From NCBI RefSeq assembly GCF_030373225.1, contig NZ_JAUCZG010000005.1:62001-126000 (forward strand): DNA of 64,000 nt. The letters are read 5' to 3'. This document shows positions 36,769 through 46,380 of the stretch, in pieces. The notes beneath the pieces are model-generated. The model saw only the letters and a list, made by a program, of their open reading frames with translations, searched no databases and was not told where the DNA came from. The DNA is from Hydrogenophaga sp. (GTDB lineage Bacteria; Pseudomonadota; Gammaproteobacteria; Burkholderiales; Burkholderiaceae_C). Position 1 is the stretch's first letter, and each line of letters opens with the position of its first letter. The translations under genes were made by a program, and so were the position numbers.

Positions 36769-37026
36769 GCCAGCGTTTCGTCGCCGGGCCGACCCAGGAC
36801 GAAACAGCCCCCCCGGGGGGCAGCGGACCTCGCGAAGCGGGGCAGCGTGGGGGCCAGCGTTTCGTCGCCGGGCCGACCCAAGGCGAAACAGCCCCCCTGG
36901 GGGGCAGCGGACCTCGCGAAGCGGGGGAGCGTGGGGGCCACAACCGGGACCGCCGCAGGGCCGCCCCCAAGGCGGGCCCAGCCCCCTCGGGGGGCAGCGG
37001 ACCTCGCGCAGCGGGGCAGCGTGGGG
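36769..37026. repeat. Three tandem copies of an 84-90 bp GC-rich repeat
   Basis: Copies start at 36769, 36853 and 36937. Each ends with a C-run/G-run palindrome followed by CAGCGGACCTCGCG and GCGTGGGGGCC. Copies 1 and 2 are nearly identical (84 bp). Copy 3 differs in its first half. The unit fills the 285-bp gap between pmbA and the DMT gene and contains no gene. It resembles intergenic repeats of Comamonadaceae chromosomes, from memory and not checked. Confidence 0.85.
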
Positions 37027-37030
37027 GCCA

Positions 37031-38461
37031 TCAACTACCGGCGATCTTCATCCGGTTGATCAGGATCGAGCCCACGGTCTTCGCGCCGAAGTTGTACGCG
37101 TCCGAGCCCACCGCCTCGATCCCCTGGAACATGTCCTTCAGGTTGCCGGCGATGGTGATCTCGTGCACCGGATAGGCGATCTCGCCGTTTTCCACCCAGT
37201 AGCCCGAGGCGCCACGAGAGTAGTCGCCGGTCACGTAGTTCACGCCCTGGCCCATGAGTTCGGTGACCATCAGGCCACGGCCGAGCTTCTTGAGCATGGC
37301 GCGCAGGTCGTCACCGGGCGCTGTCAGGCGGCTGGTGAGCGTGAGGTTGTGCGAGCCGCCGGCGTTGCCGGTGGTGCGCATGCCGAGTTTGCGCGCCGAG
37401 TAGGTGGACAGGAAATAGCCCAGCACCTTGCCGGCCGAGACCACCTTGCGCCTGGCGGTGCGCACGCCTTCGTCGTCGAACGGCGAGCTGCCCTTGCCGT
37501 TGCGCACGTGCGGGTCTTCCAGGATGTCGATGTGCCTGGCCAGCACGCGCTTGCCCAGGCTGTTGGGCAGAAAGGTGGTGTTGCGGTAGAGCGCCCCACC
37601 GCTGGTTGCCTGCACATAGGCACCGAGCAGTCCCGCCGCCATGGGCGACTCGAACAGCACCGGGCATTCGGTGGTGGCGATCTTGCGGCCGTTCAGGCGC
37701 GCCAGCGTGCGCTCGGCAGCGTAGCGGCCCACGGCCTGCGGCGAGGCCAGGTCTTGCGGTGAACGTTGCGAGCTGTACCAGTAGTCGCGCTGCATGTTCG
37801 CGCCCTTGCCGGCAATGGGCGCCACCGACAGGCTGTGGCGCGAACTCGCATAGCCGCCGCTGAAGATGCCGGCACCGGAGCGCGCACCTTCGCGCATGTG
37901 GGCGGTGAAAAAGTGCGATTGCTGGGCCGAGACGCCGGCGCCTTCGCTGTTGTTGATCTTCCTGCTGGTGGCAAAGGCCGCGGCCTCGCATTCCAGTGCA
38001 ATGCGCATGGCCTGCTCGGAGTTCAACGCCCATGGATGAAACAGATCAAGATCGAGCACCTCGTCGGCCACGTCCGCCACATCGGGCAGTCCGGCCATGG
38101 GGTCTTCGGCAGTGAACCTCGCAATGTCGTAGGCGGCCTGCACCGTCTGGCGCACGGCGGCGGCGGAGAAGTCGGAGGTGGAGGCATTGCCGCGCTTCTG
38201 GCCCAGGTACACGGTGACACCCAGCGACTTGTCGCGGTTGCGTTCCACGTTCTCCAGTTCGCCCTTGCGCACCGAGACGCTCAGGCCGGCGCCTTCGGAC
38301 ACTTCGGCCGCTGCGTCGGCCGCACCGAGCACTTTTGCATGGGAGAGGGCCAGGTCAACCAGCTCTTCAAACTGGCTGCTGGCGTACTGGAAACCGGGGA
38401 GCGGGGCGCTGGCCGAGACCGAAGGGGTGGGCTGGGCCGGGGTGTGGGGGGCATTTTTCAT
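37031..38461 (-). CDS. pmbA: Metalloprotease-related protein PmbA/TldE
   Basis: 476 residues from the ATG at 38461 (MKNAPHTPAQPTPSVSAS); the longer open frame upstream runs into the divergent darP region. PmbA (TldE) works with TldD in a heterodimer that degrades unfolded peptides and processes microcins and the CcdA antitoxin. Family blocks are visible: EVSEGAGLSVSVRKGELENVER-type sequence near residue 55, KINNSEGAGVSAQQ about 180, and the C-terminal GYWVENGEIAYPVHEITIAGNL. PmbA lacks the zinc ligands of TldD. tldD is not in this window. No Shine-Dalgarno is seen and a -10-like TATCAT is close to the ATG. Confidence 0.93.
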   Translation of the reverse strand: MKNAPHTPAQPTPSVSASAPLPGFQYASSQFEELVDLALSHAKVLGAADAAAEVSEGAGLSVSVRKGELENVERNRDKSLGVTVYLGQKRGNASTSDFSAAAVRQTVQAAYDIARFTAEDPMAGLPDVADVADEVLDLDLFHPWALNSEQAMRIALECEAAAFATSRKINNSEGAGVSAQQSHFFTAHMREGARSGAGIFSGGYASSRHSLSVAPIAGKGANMQRDYWYSSQRSPQDLASPQAVGRYAAERTLARLNGRKIATTECPVLFESPMAAGLLGAYVQATSGGALYRNTTFLPNSLGKRVLARHIDILEDPHVRNGKGSSPFDDEGVRTARRKVVSAGKVLGYFLSTYSARKLGMRTTGNAGGSHNLTLTSRLTAPGDDLRAMLKKLGRGLMVTELMGQGVNYVTGDYSRGASGYWVENGEIAYPVHEITIAGNLKDMFQGIEAVGSDAYNFGAKTVGSILINRMKIAGS

Positions 38462-38470
38462 ATCGACGGC

Positions 38471-38477
38471 TATGATA
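38471..38477. promoter_or_regulatory. Possible divergent -10 boxes for darP and pmbA
   Basis: TATGAT reads as a -10 box on the plus strand (towards darP), and the overlapping TATCAT reads on the minus strand (towards pmbA), in the 97-bp gap between the two start codons. No convincing -35 elements are seen, so this is tentative. Confidence 0.35.
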
Positions 38478-38558
38478 CTGGCCGCCCTACCCGGGCGCTG
38501 CATCGCGCGCAGATGCCCATGCTGCACAGCGTGCAGCCCTCTCCTTCCGAGTACCCAC

Positions 38559-39212
38559 ATGTCCCGCAAACCCACCAAAGGCTATTTCGTCCGCGGCCAG
38601 TTCGTCGCCCTGGGCAGCGAGCTGGACCTGGAACTCAAGCGCGAGCTCAAGGGTTCGGACGACATGAGCAAGACCGACCTCAAGAAATACAGCGACCGCC
38701 TGCAGGAGCTCGGCGAAAGCCTGCTCACGCTGCGCGCCGACCTGATGAAGCGGCTCGACCTGTCTGAAAAACTGGTGGACGCCGTCAACGACGCGAAGAA
38801 GATCACCAACTTCGAAGGCCGTCGCCGCCAGATGCAATACATCGGCAAGCTCATGCGCGGCGTGAACGAAGCCACGCTCGCCGAGGTGGAGGCCGCGCTC
38901 GACGAACAGAACAAAGGCTCGGCGAAAGGCACCTTGTCGCTGCACCTGGCCGAGCAGTGGCGCGACCAGCTCATCGGTAACGACGAGGCGCTCACGCGCT
39001 GGCTGGAGCAGGCACCGGACACCGACGTGCAGCAACTGCGCGCGCTGATCCGTCAGGCCCGCAAGGACGCGCAGGCCAATGCGGCACAGGAGCATCCCGG
39101 CGAAGCCGTGCGCCACGGCAAGGCCTATCGCGAGATCTTCCAGCTGGTCAAGGCCGCGCTGAATCAGGGCTCGGACGAGCCCGACGCACCTGTGGAAGAA
39201 GACCCCGCATGA
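38559..39212 (+). CDS. darP: Ribosome biogenesis factor DarP (YjgA)
   Basis: 217 residues from the ATG at 38559 (MSRKPTKGYFVRGQFV). The protein is helical and charged. The conserved ELKRELKG and ITNFEGRRRQMQYIGKLMR blocks identify the YjgA/DarP family, which associates with the 50S subunit precursor and assists its late assembly. The C terminus is Asp/Glu/Pro-rich. It is divergent from pmbA, as usual in this order, and overlaps mog by 4 bp. Confidence 0.93.
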   Translation: MSRKPTKGYFVRGQFVALGSELDLELKRELKGSDDMSKTDLKKYSDRLQELGESLLTLRADLMKRLDLSEKLVDAVNDAKKITNFEGRRRQMQYIGKLMRGVNEATLAEVEAALDEQNKGSAKGTLSLHLAEQWRDQLIGNDEALTRWLEQAPDTDVQQLRALIRQARKDAQANAAQEHPGEAVRHGKAYREIFQLVKAALNQGSDEPDAPVEEDPA

Positions 39213-39814
39213 ACGAACAGACCCGCCCACCCGAAGACCCGGTTCGCATCGGCATCGTGTCCATCAGCGACCGCGCCAGCACCGGCGTGTACGAAGACAA
39301 GGGCCTGCCCGCGCTGCAGGAGTGGCTCACGCGAGCGCTGAAGAACCCGATCACCTTTGAGCCCCGTCTCATTCCCGATGAGGTGGAGCGCATCAGCGCC
39401 ACGCTGATCGAACTGGTGGAGGCCGGTTGCTCGCTGGTGCTCACCACCGGCGGCACCGGCCCCGCGTTGCGCGATGTGACGCCCGAAGCCACCCTGGCCG
39501 TGGCGCACAAGGAAATGCCGGGCTTCGGCGAACAGATGCGCCAGATCGGCCTGACCTTCGTGCCCACCGCCATCCTCTCGCGCCAGGTCGCCGTGATCCG
39601 CGACCGCAGCCTGATCCTGAACCTGCCGGGCCAGCCCAAGGCGATCGCCGAAACGCTCGAAGGCCTCAAGAACCCCGACGGCACCCAGAAGGTCAACGGC
39701 ATCTTTGCCGCCGTGCCGTACTGCATCGACCTCATCGGTGGCCCGTATCTGGAAACCAACGACGAGGTCTGCAAAGCCTTTCGCCCCAAATCTGCCGTGC
39801 GCGCCGCACGCTGA
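39209..39814 (+). CDS. mog: Molybdopterin adenylyltransferase Mog
   Basis: 201 residues. Mog adenylates molybdopterin before molybdenum insertion, a late step of molybdenum cofactor synthesis. The MoaB/Mog fold shows GIVSISDRASTGVYEDKGL at the N terminus, the TTGGTGPALRDVTPEAT loop near residue 80-97, and a C-terminal PGQPKAIAE block. The ATG overlaps the darP stop (ATGA). It could serve the molybdoenzyme NasA encoded 13 kb away, though any molybdoenzyme would need it. Confidence 0.93.
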   Translation: MNEQTRPPEDPVRIGIVSISDRASTGVYEDKGLPALQEWLTRALKNPITFEPRLIPDEVERISATLIELVEAGCSLVLTTGGTGPALRDVTPEATLAVAHKEMPGFGEQMRQIGLTFVPTAILSRQVAVIRDRSLILNLPGQPKAIAETLEGLKNPDGTQKVNGIFAAVPYCIDLIGGPYLETNDEVCKAFRPKSAVRAAR

Positions 39815-39833
39815 AACCGTTCAAGAGCCACCC

Positions 39834-40310
39834 ATGAAGATCACCAAAGACACCATCGTCACCCTCACCTTCCGTGCCACCGATGCCCAGGGCAAGGTGC
39901 TTGAAGACGGCAAGGAGCCGCGCGCCTACCTCCATGGCGGCTACGGCAACACGCTGCCGGGCATCGAGCGGGCACTCGAAGGCCAGGAGGCCGGCTTTGC
40001 CGCCACGCTGGTGCTGCCGCCCGAAGACGCGTTCGGCGTGCGCGACGACAGCCTGGTGACAACCATGCCCAAGCGCGACTTTCCACCGGGCGTGAAGGTC
40101 GGCGGCCAGCTCGAAGGCAGCGACGACAAGGGCCAGCAGCACGTGTTCACCGTGATGAAGATCAAGGGCGACACGGTGCACCTCGACGGCAACCACCCGC
40201 TGGCCGGGCAGACGCTGAAGTTCGCGGTGAAGGTGGTGGATGTCAAGGCGGCGAGTGCGGAAGAAATTTCACACGGCCACGCGCACGGTGCACACGGACA
40301 TCATCATTAA
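39834..40310 (+). CDS. FKBP-type peptidyl-prolyl cis-trans isomerase (SlyD-like)
   Basis: 158 residues from the ATG at 39834. It is a two-domain SlyD-type FKBP: the prolyl isomerase part (TIVTLTFRATDAQGKVLEDG ... TLPGIERALEGQEAG) with the inserted flap domain, which is a chaperone (PPEDAFGVRDDSLVTTMPKRDFP). The C terminus ends HGHAHGAHGHHH, a short His tail that could bind nickel or other metals, much shorter than in E. coli SlyD. It is followed by an 18-bp hairpin. Confidence 0.9.
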   Translation: MKITKDTIVTLTFRATDAQGKVLEDGKEPRAYLHGGYGNTLPGIERALEGQEAGFAATLVLPPEDAFGVRDDSLVTTMPKRDFPPGVKVGGQLEGSDDKGQQHVFTVMKIKGDTVHLDGNHPLAGQTLKFAVKVVDVKAASAEEISHGHAHGAHGHHH

Positions 40311-40312
40311 GT

Positions 40313-40351
40313 ACACCCCCGCGCCGCGCCGCAGGCGCGGCGCGGGGGTGT
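40313..40351. terminator. Long perfect hairpin between convergent slyD-like and cysE genes
   Basis: An 18-bp perfect stem (40313-40330 with 40334-40351) with a 3-nt loop lies between the two stop codons. No strong T-tract follows in either direction, but the position between convergent genes suggests a bidirectional terminator. Confidence 0.65.
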
Positions 40352-40354
40352 TCC

Positions 40355-41119
40355 CTATTTCCCGATGAGCTGGTTGAGCTTCTCGGCCTCGAAGCACTCT
40401 TCGCGAGCCGCATCCTTGGGCACGCAATCACCGTCTCGCGTTTGCGCCAGCTTCTCGATCGCGCACCACAGCAAGGCGATCTGGTGCTCCTGGCTGGCGG
40501 TGGTGTCGATCAGGCCGCGCATGGCCTGTGACAGCGGATCGTCTTCCTGGGTGATGCCGTAAGCCTGGAACTTCGGATCGGTCACGTCGGCGCTCTCGCC
40601 GGTCTTGCTCGGGATGATGCGTGCCGGAATGCCCACCGCCGTCGCGCCCGCCGGCACCGGCTTGATCACCACCGCGTTGCTGCCGATCTTGGCGCCGTCA
40701 CCCACCAGAAAGCCGCCGAGCACCTTCGCGCCCGCGCTCACCACCACGTCCTTGCCCAGCGTGGGGTGGCGCTTGGTGCCCTTGTAGAGCGAGGTGCCCC
40801 CCAGCGTCACGCCCTGGTAGATGGTGCAGCCGTCGCCGATCTCGGCCGTCTCGCCGACCACCACCCCCATGGCGTGGTCGAAGAAGACGCGCTCACCCAC
40901 TTTGGCACCCGGATGGATCTCGATGCCGGTGAAGAAGCGCGCGAGGTGCGAGATGAACCGGCCGAGCCATTTGAGGCCGTGCGTCCAGCACCAGTGGGCC
41001 GGTCGGTGCAGCCACACCGCATGCAGGCCGGGGTAGCAGGTGATGACTTCCCAGGTGCTGCGCGCAGCGGGATCGCGGTCGAGGACGCACTGGATGTCGG
41101 AGCGCAGGCGGGTGAACAT
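40355..41119 (-). CDS. cysE: Serine O-acetyltransferase
   Basis: 254 residues. The enzyme makes O-acetylserine from serine and acetyl-CoA, the first step of cysteine synthesis. The left-handed beta-helix with hexapeptide repeats is clear ([24 protein letters not shown] ... ARVLG-type turns), along with the catalytic DHAMG histidine and the [10 protein letters not shown] loop. It is the shorter EpsC-type variant with an extended C-terminal tail of about 80 residues (from [13 protein letters not shown]). It lies 9 bp after trmJ. Confidence 0.94.
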   Translation of the reverse strand: MFTRLRSDIQCVLDRDPAARSTWEVITCYPGLHAVWLHRPAHWCWTHGLKWLGRFISHLARFFTGIEIHPGAKVGERVFFDHAMGVVVGETAEIGDGCTIYQGVTLGGTSLYKGTKRHPTLGKDVVVSAGAKVLGGFLVGDGAKIGSNAVVIKPVPAGATAVGIPARIIPSKTGESADVTDPKFQAYGITQEDDPLSQAMRGLIDTTASQEHQIALLWCAIEKLAQTRDGDCVPKDAAREECFEAEKLNQLIGK

Positions 41120-41128
41120 GGCGGCAGT

Positions 41129-41863
41129 CTAGCGCCTGGCCTTGTCGGCCACCTGCAGCATCGCCTTCGCAACACCTCGCAGGATGTGGATTTCTTCCTC
41201 GCTGGGCGCAGCCCGGTTGAAAAGCTGGTTCAGGCGCGGCATGAGCTTCTTGGGCGCGGCCGGGTCGAGAAAGTCGACCGCCACCAGCGCCTGCTCCAGG
41301 TGGGTCAGCATGCCGCCGATGGCCTGCGCGTCGGCCTGCTGGCGTGGCGGCGCCTCGGGCAGCGGCGCAAAACCGCCCAGCGCCTGGCGCCAGTCGTAGG
41401 CGATCAGCTGCACCGCCGCAGCGAGGTTGAGCGAACCGAAATCGGGCGCGGTGGGAATGCTCAGCGCCACGTGGCAGCGGTACACGTCTTCGTTGCGCAT
41501 GCCGAAGCGCTCGGAGCCGAACAGGAAGGCCACGCCTTCGGGTGCGTCGGGCGCGGCCATCAGGGCCTGGAAATGTTCGCGCGGCGCCCGTGTGGTTGGG
41601 CCGAAGTCGCGCGGCGTCATGGCCGTGGCGCACAGGTGGCTCATGCCGTCCAGCGCTTCGTCCAGCGTGTCGACGACACGCGTTTTCGCCAGCACGTCGT
41701 TGGCGCCGCTGGCGCGCTGGATGGTTTCTTCGCGCCGCAACACGTTGGCCCAGCGCGGCTGGACCAGCACGAGGTCGTCAAAACCCATGACCTTCATGGC
41801 ACGGGCCACGCCGCCGACGTTGCCGGCGTGGCTGGTCTGGATCAGTACAAAACGGGTGCGCAT
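41129..41863 (-). CDS. trmJ: tRNA (cytidine/uridine-2'-O)-methyltransferase TrmJ
   Basis: 244 residues of the SPOUT class. TrmJ methylates the 2'-OH of nucleotide 32 in the anticodon loop of tRNAs. The sequence starts [21 protein letters not shown] (substrate-facing NxGxxAR motif) and has the SAM knot sequences [15 protein letters not shown] and [15 protein letters not shown]. The C-terminal helical extension (to 244) is typical of TrmJ rather than TrmL. It is divergent from suhB and followed by cysE. Confidence 0.93.
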   Translation of the reverse strand: MRTRFVLIQTSHAGNVGGVARAMKVMGFDDLVLVQPRWANVLRREETIQRASGANDVLAKTRVVDTLDEALDGMSHLCATAMTPRDFGPTTRAPREHFQALMAAPDAPEGVAFLFGSERFGMRNEDVYRCHVALSIPTAPDFGSLNLAAAVQLIAYDWRQALGGFAPLPEAPPRQQADAQAIGGMLTHLEQALVAVDFLDPAAPKKLMPRLNQLFNRAAPSEEEIHILRGVAKAMLQVADKARR

Positions 41864-41988
41864 GCTGGAGGTCGGTGGGGGACGGTAAAATCCGCGCTAT
41901 TGTCGCCGCCCCGCATCGCCGGGGCGCATCCAGCTGCTCTTCCACTGCCGCGCGCCGCGTCCCTGCGTCGCGCCGAGGTACACAATTC

Positions 41989-42927
41989 ATGTCGTCCACG
42001 CTCCATCCCATGCTCAACGTGGCCATCAAGGCCGCACGCCTTGCCGGCACCATCATCAACCGCGCCGCACTGGATGTGGAATCGGTCCGGGTGTCGGTCA
42101 AACAGACCAACGACTTCGTGACCGAGGTCGATCAGGCCGCCGAGGCCGCGATCATCGACACCTTGCTCACCGCCTACCCCGATCACGCGATCTGGGCCGA
42201 GGAATCGGGCAAACGCGAAGGACGACACGGCGGCGCAGACCATGTCTGGATCATCGACCCGCTGGACGGCACCACCAACTTCATCCACGGCTTTCCGGTC
42301 TATTGCGTGAGCATCGCGCTCATGGTGGGCAACAAGCTCGAACAAGCGGTGATCTACGACCCGACCCGCAACGACCTTTTCTGCGCCACGCGCGGGCGCG
42401 GCGCCTACCTCAACGACCGCCGCATCCGCGTGGCCAAGCGCACCACGCTGCGTGACTGCCTCATGTCCACCGGCTTCCCGTTTCGCCCGGGCGACGCCTT
42501 TCAGACCTACCTGCAGATGCTGGGCGACGTGATGCCTCGCGTGGCCGGCGTGCGCCGCCCTGGCTCGGCCGCACTGGACCTGGCCTATGTGGCCGCGGGC
42601 TTCACCGATGGTTTCTTTGAAATGGGCCTGTCCCCCTGGGACGTGGCCGCAGGGGCGCTGCTGGTCACCGAGGCCGGCGGGCTGGTCGGCAACTTCACCG
42701 GCGAGGCCGACTTTCTGGAGCAGAAGGAATGCCTGGCCGCGAACCCGAAAATCTATGGCCAGCTGGTGGGTGTGACGGGCAGGTACAGCAAGTTCGCCAG
42801 CGCCGGCGACAAGGCGGCGGTTCGTCAGTCGCGAGCGCCGGTCGGCCTTGCGGTGCCCGCAGCCCAGGCACCCAGCGCCGAAGCACCACCGGCAGACGCC
42901 ACCCGCCAGGGCGACGCACCCTTCTGA
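41989..42927 (+). CDS. suhB: Inositol-1-monophosphatase family protein SuhB
   Basis: 312 residues from the ATG at 41989; an ATG at 42010 is an alternative. Metal-binding residues of the family are present: WAEESG, then [17 protein letters not shown] (DPLDGT motif) and [17 protein letters not shown] near residue 225. In E. coli SuhB also joins the rRNA antitermination complex. The last about 45 residues ([16 protein letters not shown]...) are Ala/Pro-rich and extend beyond the usual 265 residues. A TAAAAT box at 41886-41891 may be its -10. It is convergent with the PAS kinase, 3 bp apart. Confidence 0.93.
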   Translation: MSSTLHPMLNVAIKAARLAGTIINRAALDVESVRVSVKQTNDFVTEVDQAAEAAIIDTLLTAYPDHAIWAEESGKREGRHGGADHVWIIDPLDGTTNFIHGFPVYCVSIALMVGNKLEQAVIYDPTRNDLFCATRGRGAYLNDRRIRVAKRTTLRDCLMSTGFPFRPGDAFQTYLQMLGDVMPRVAGVRRPGSAALDLAYVAAGFTDGFFEMGLSPWDVAAGALLVTEAGGLVGNFTGEADFLEQKECLAANPKIYGQLVGVTGRYSKFASAGDKAAVRQSRAPVGLAVPAAQAPSAEAPPADATRQGDAPF

Positions 42928-42930
42928 CGT

Positions 42931-45900
42931 TCAGGCCTGCGGCACGCGGAACCAGAAGCAGGCGCCCTGCCCGGGCGCCGATTCGGCCCAGATCCTGCCG
43001 CCGTGGCGCTCGATGATGCGCGCCACGATCGCCAGCCCCACGCCCATGCCGGGCACATCGCTGCCGGCATGCAGGCGCTGGAACAGCCCGAACAGCTTGT
43101 CGGCGTGACTCATGTCGAATCCCATGCCGTTGTCGCGCACAAAGTAGGCGCCCGAGCCCTTGTCGAAGCCCACGCTCACCTGCGGCTCGCTCTGATGCCT
43201 TGAGTACTTCAGGGCGTTGTCCAGCAGGTTGCTCAGCACCTGGCGCAAGAGCGTGACGTCTCCCAGCGCGTCGGGCAGTTCGCCCACCTCGATCCGGGCT
43301 GAGGGCACCTGCGGCGCCAGGGCGTCGGCCACCGCACTGGCAAGCTCGAACATGTTGACCGGCTGCGCATCGAGTTCGACCTGAACCACACGCAACAACT
43401 CCAGCATGTCGGTGATCATCTGGCCCATGTTGCGCGACGAGCGTGCGATGCGCTCGAACATCTGGCGCGCGTTCTCGCTCAGACGCTCGCCCTCTTCTTC
43501 AACGATCACCTGGGCAAAACCATTGACCGATCGCAAGGGAGCGCGAAGGTCGTGTGCGATCGAATACGAAATCGCCTCCATGTCCCGCATCGACCGCTCA
43601 AGCTCGGCGGTGCGCGCCTGCACCCGCTGCTCCAGGCTGGCATTGAGGGCGTGGATCTGTTCCTGGGCAGCCACGCGATCGCTGATGTCCAGGTGCGTGC
43701 CCGACATGTAGAGAGCCCGGTCGTCGTTGTCCCGCTGGTGCACCCGTCCACGTGTGTTGATCCAGACCCAGTGACCGTCCTTGTGCTTGAGGCGGATATC
43801 GCAGTCGTAGAAGGGCTGCTCGCCACGCAGGTGCCGATCGCGTTCGAGGGCAGACCGCACGAGGTCTTCCGGATGCACCCGCTGCTGCCAGGTCTCGTGG
43901 GTGATCGGCTCCAGCTCCTGCAGGGTGTAACCCAGCATCTCGGCCCAGCGTTCGTTGACGGTCAGGGTGAGGTCGGTGAGGTTGGTTTCCCAGATGCCCG
44001 GGCGCGTGGCGTCGAGCACCCAGGCCAGGCGCTGACGCTCTTCCCGCAAGGCTTCCTGGGTCGAGATGTACGACGTCACGTCGGTGAAGGTTCGCACCAC
44101 GCCGCCATCGGGCAGGCGGCGCGACCGGATCTCGAGCGTGAGACCCTCCCGGGTCTTGCGCCAGTAGTGATCAGGCAGGGCCACCGAATCGGACTCATCC
44201 AGAAAGCGCCGGGCAAAGGGGTCCAGCAGTTGCATCCCGTCACCAAAATCGCCCCTGTCGCGCTGGAACCGGACCACCTCCTCGTGGGTGGGCCGCCTGG
44301 CCATGAGGTCTTCCGGCAGGTTGAGCAACTCGACGGTGCGGCGGTTGTAGAACAGGATCCGGCCCTGGGCGTCGACCTTGGTCAGGCCCTGGCTGATGCT
44401 GTCGAGCGTGGCTTGCAGGGCTTCGCTCTTCTCGGCGAGCAGGGTGCTGGTGGCTTCGAGCTGGTTGCGGGTGCGCCTGCGTTCCTGAAAGCTGCGCCAG
44501 GCCAGCACCAACTGCCGCACCGCGCCCAGCAGCGGTTGCAGGAAGCCGATATCGGCTTCGCTGTAACCACCGCGCTTGTTGGCCAGCCCCACCATGGCCA
44601 CCAGCCGGTCACCCACCGCGAGCGGAACGCCCAGGAAGGCCTCCATGGGCGGATGTCCCTCGGGCAGGCCTGCGGCCCGCGGATCGCTGCGGGGGTCGTT
44701 CGCGATCACCGGCTGCCCGCTCGACATGGCGCGACCCATCAAGCTCTTGAGGTTCCTGAAGGTCATGCCGGCATCGAGCTGCTCGGTGTACCTGCGCCGG
44801 GACTCGTCGTCCCATGAAATGTCGGTGATCGCATGGGTCTTCAGGTAGGGCCGGTCGTTGACGTCGTAGAGCACCTCGCCCACAAAGCCGTAGTCGCTTT
44901 GCGTGAGCTGGATGAAGGCGACCAGCAGGCTCTCGAAAGCGCCGCGCTTGTCCTCGGTTTCAATGAACACCGCCTGCGCCCGGCTGACCGCCTCCAGCAT
45001 CTGCTGCTGCTGCTCGAGGCGCTGTGCCGCGAGCCGGACTTCAGTGACATCGGAGGTGTAGCCGTGCCAGATCACGGAACCATCGGCCTCGCGTTGCGGC
45101 ACGGCCTCCACCGAGTACCAGCGCAGCCCGCTGCGTTCCAGCACCACCCGGTAGGTCTGGCGCCAGACACTCAGGTTGCGGGCCGATGCATCGAGCGAGG
45201 CGATCACGTCGGCTCGGTCGTCGGGGTGGACCCGCTGGAACAGGATGCGCGCGTCGCTCTGCAGGGCCAGCGGCTCCAGCTCGAGCAGGTCGCGGGCCGC
45301 GTCGTTCACATACAGGATCGTGCTCCTGCCGTCCGGCCCGAGCCGCGACTTGAACATCATGCCGGGCACGCGCTGCGCGATGTTCTGCAGCAGGTCGAGC
45401 TGCCGGGCCAGTTGCTCGCTGGCTTCGCGCTCGGGCGTGATGTCCTGCACCACGCCGAAGTCGGTCTGCGGATTGCCCGCGACCGAAGTCTGGCTGATGC
45501 GGGTGCGGAACCAGCGCTGCTGGCCATCGGGCCGGCGCCAGCGGAACGCCACTTCCCGGCTGTCCCGCGCCGCCCGCGCCTCGAGCCAGGCCGGCATGTC
45601 GTCGGGGTGGATGCCGCCGCGTCCGACGTCGCGCTGCAGCAGGCCATTCAAGGGCACCCCGGAGATCTCGTGCAGTCCGGGCGACCAATGAACGTGTTCT
45701 TCACTCTCGGCGTTCGTCCAGTGACCCACGCGCCCCAGCTTCTCGATCGCCACGTGCAGCTCCACGCGCTGTTGCAGCGCCACATTGGCCTGCCGCAGCG
45801 CTTCGTTCGAGCGGGCCAGCGCGGTCTCGGCCTCGTGTTCGCGCGCGGCTTCGGTGATCTGCACCAGCAACAGCTTTTGGGGCAAGGCCTCCAGCACGGT

Positions 45901-46248
45901 GGCGTGCATGCGCACCCGGTGCGCAATGCCTCCCTTGAGCTGCAGCACCTGCATCTCGTTCGCTGACGACAGGTCGTTCAGGAACCGGTTGCGTGCGGCC
46001 ATGTCCGGCCAGTGCCCGAGCTCCAGGGTGGTGCGGCCAACCGCCTCTTCGTGCGACAAGCCCGTGAGGCGCAGCCAGGCATCGTTGACCGCCAGCAGGC
46101 GACCGTCGTGCCAGCTCGAGACCGAAGCCGGCACCGGCGAAGCCATGAAAAGGGGTTCGAAAGGAAGGGCCGGGACCTGGCCCCTGGCGCTCGCCGCGAG
46201 GTCGGGGTGGTGCCCGCTGGGCACGGAATCGGGGGCAGCTTCGGGCAT
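42931..46248 (-). CDS. Multi-PAS/GAF sensor histidine kinase
   Basis: 1105 residues with no clear signal peptide or membrane helix, so probably cytoplasmic. Domains in order: PAS (about 30-135), PAS (165-275), PAS (285-405), GAF (425-590), PAS (608-725), PAS (735-862), a coiled coil, HisKA with phospho-acceptor His899 in [12 protein letters not shown], then HATPase_c with NLLDNALKY and RDNGMGFD. Several PAS domains could bind heme, flavin or ligands; the signal is unknown. No response regulator is next to it. The HisKA-HATPase part resembles that of the kinase at 50879-52807 and of bacteriophytochromes. No good ribosome-binding site is seen at the chosen ATG. Confidence 0.9.
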   Translation of the reverse strand: MPEAAPDSVPSGHHPDLAASARGQVPALPFEPLFMASPVPASVSSWHDGRLLAVNDAWLRLTGLSHEEAVGRTTLELGHWPDMAARNRFLNDLSSANEMQVLQLKGGIAHRVRMHATVLEALPQKLLLVQITEAAREHEAETALARSNEALRQANVALQQRVELHVAIEKLGRVGHWTNAESEEHVHWSPGLHEISGVPLNGLLQRDVGRGGIHPDDMPAWLEARAARDSREVAFRWRRPDGQQRWFRTRISQTSVAGNPQTDFGVVQDITPEREASEQLARQLDLLQNIAQRVPGMMFKSRLGPDGRSTILYVNDAARDLLELEPLALQSDARILFQRVHPDDRADVIASLDASARNLSVWRQTYRVVLERSGLRWYSVEAVPQREADGSVIWHGYTSDVTEVRLAAQRLEQQQQMLEAVSRAQAVFIETEDKRGAFESLLVAFIQLTQSDYGFVGEVLYDVNDRPYLKTHAITDISWDDESRRRYTEQLDAGMTFRNLKSLMGRAMSSGQPVIANDPRSDPRAAGLPEGHPPMEAFLGVPLAVGDRLVAMVGLANKRGGYSEADIGFLQPLLGAVRQLVLAWRSFQERRRTRNQLEATSTLLAEKSEALQATLDSISQGLTKVDAQGRILFYNRRTVELLNLPEDLMARRPTHEEVVRFQRDRGDFGDGMQLLDPFARRFLDESDSVALPDHYWRKTREGLTLEIRSRRLPDGGVVRTFTDVTSYISTQEALREERQRLAWVLDATRPGIWETNLTDLTLTVNERWAEMLGYTLQELEPITHETWQQRVHPEDLVRSALERDRHLRGEQPFYDCDIRLKHKDGHWVWINTRGRVHQRDNDDRALYMSGTHLDISDRVAAQEQIHALNASLEQRVQARTAELERSMRDMEAISYSIAHDLRAPLRSVNGFAQVIVEEEGERLSENARQMFERIARSSRNMGQMITDMLELLRVVQVELDAQPVNMFELASAVADALAPQVPSARIEVGELPDALGDVTLLRQVLSNLLDNALKYSRHQSEPQVSVGFDKGSGAYFVRDNGMGFDMSHADKLFGLFQRLHAGSDVPGMGVGLAIVARIIERHGGRIWAESAPGQGACFWFRVPQA

Positions 46249-46380
46249 GCGTGCGCTGAGGTTGAGGACAACAGGAACCAGGAAACCACTCGGTCTGCCC
46301 GAGCCGAAGGCGACCGGCTCACAGGGGCCGAACTGCTAAAGTCAACGGCTGTCTTGAACATCCTTTCCAAGAGCCTCGCC

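Noticed and set aside
36746..36970. N-terminal extension of the DMT transporter
   Set aside because: The extra 75 residues only translate the tandem repeats (RGPLPPRGAVSPW-type) and have no counterpart in EamA proteins.
46012..46380. N-terminal extension of mutS
   Set aside because: It lies antisense to the PAS kinase and lacks MutS features. The family sequence begins near 46381.
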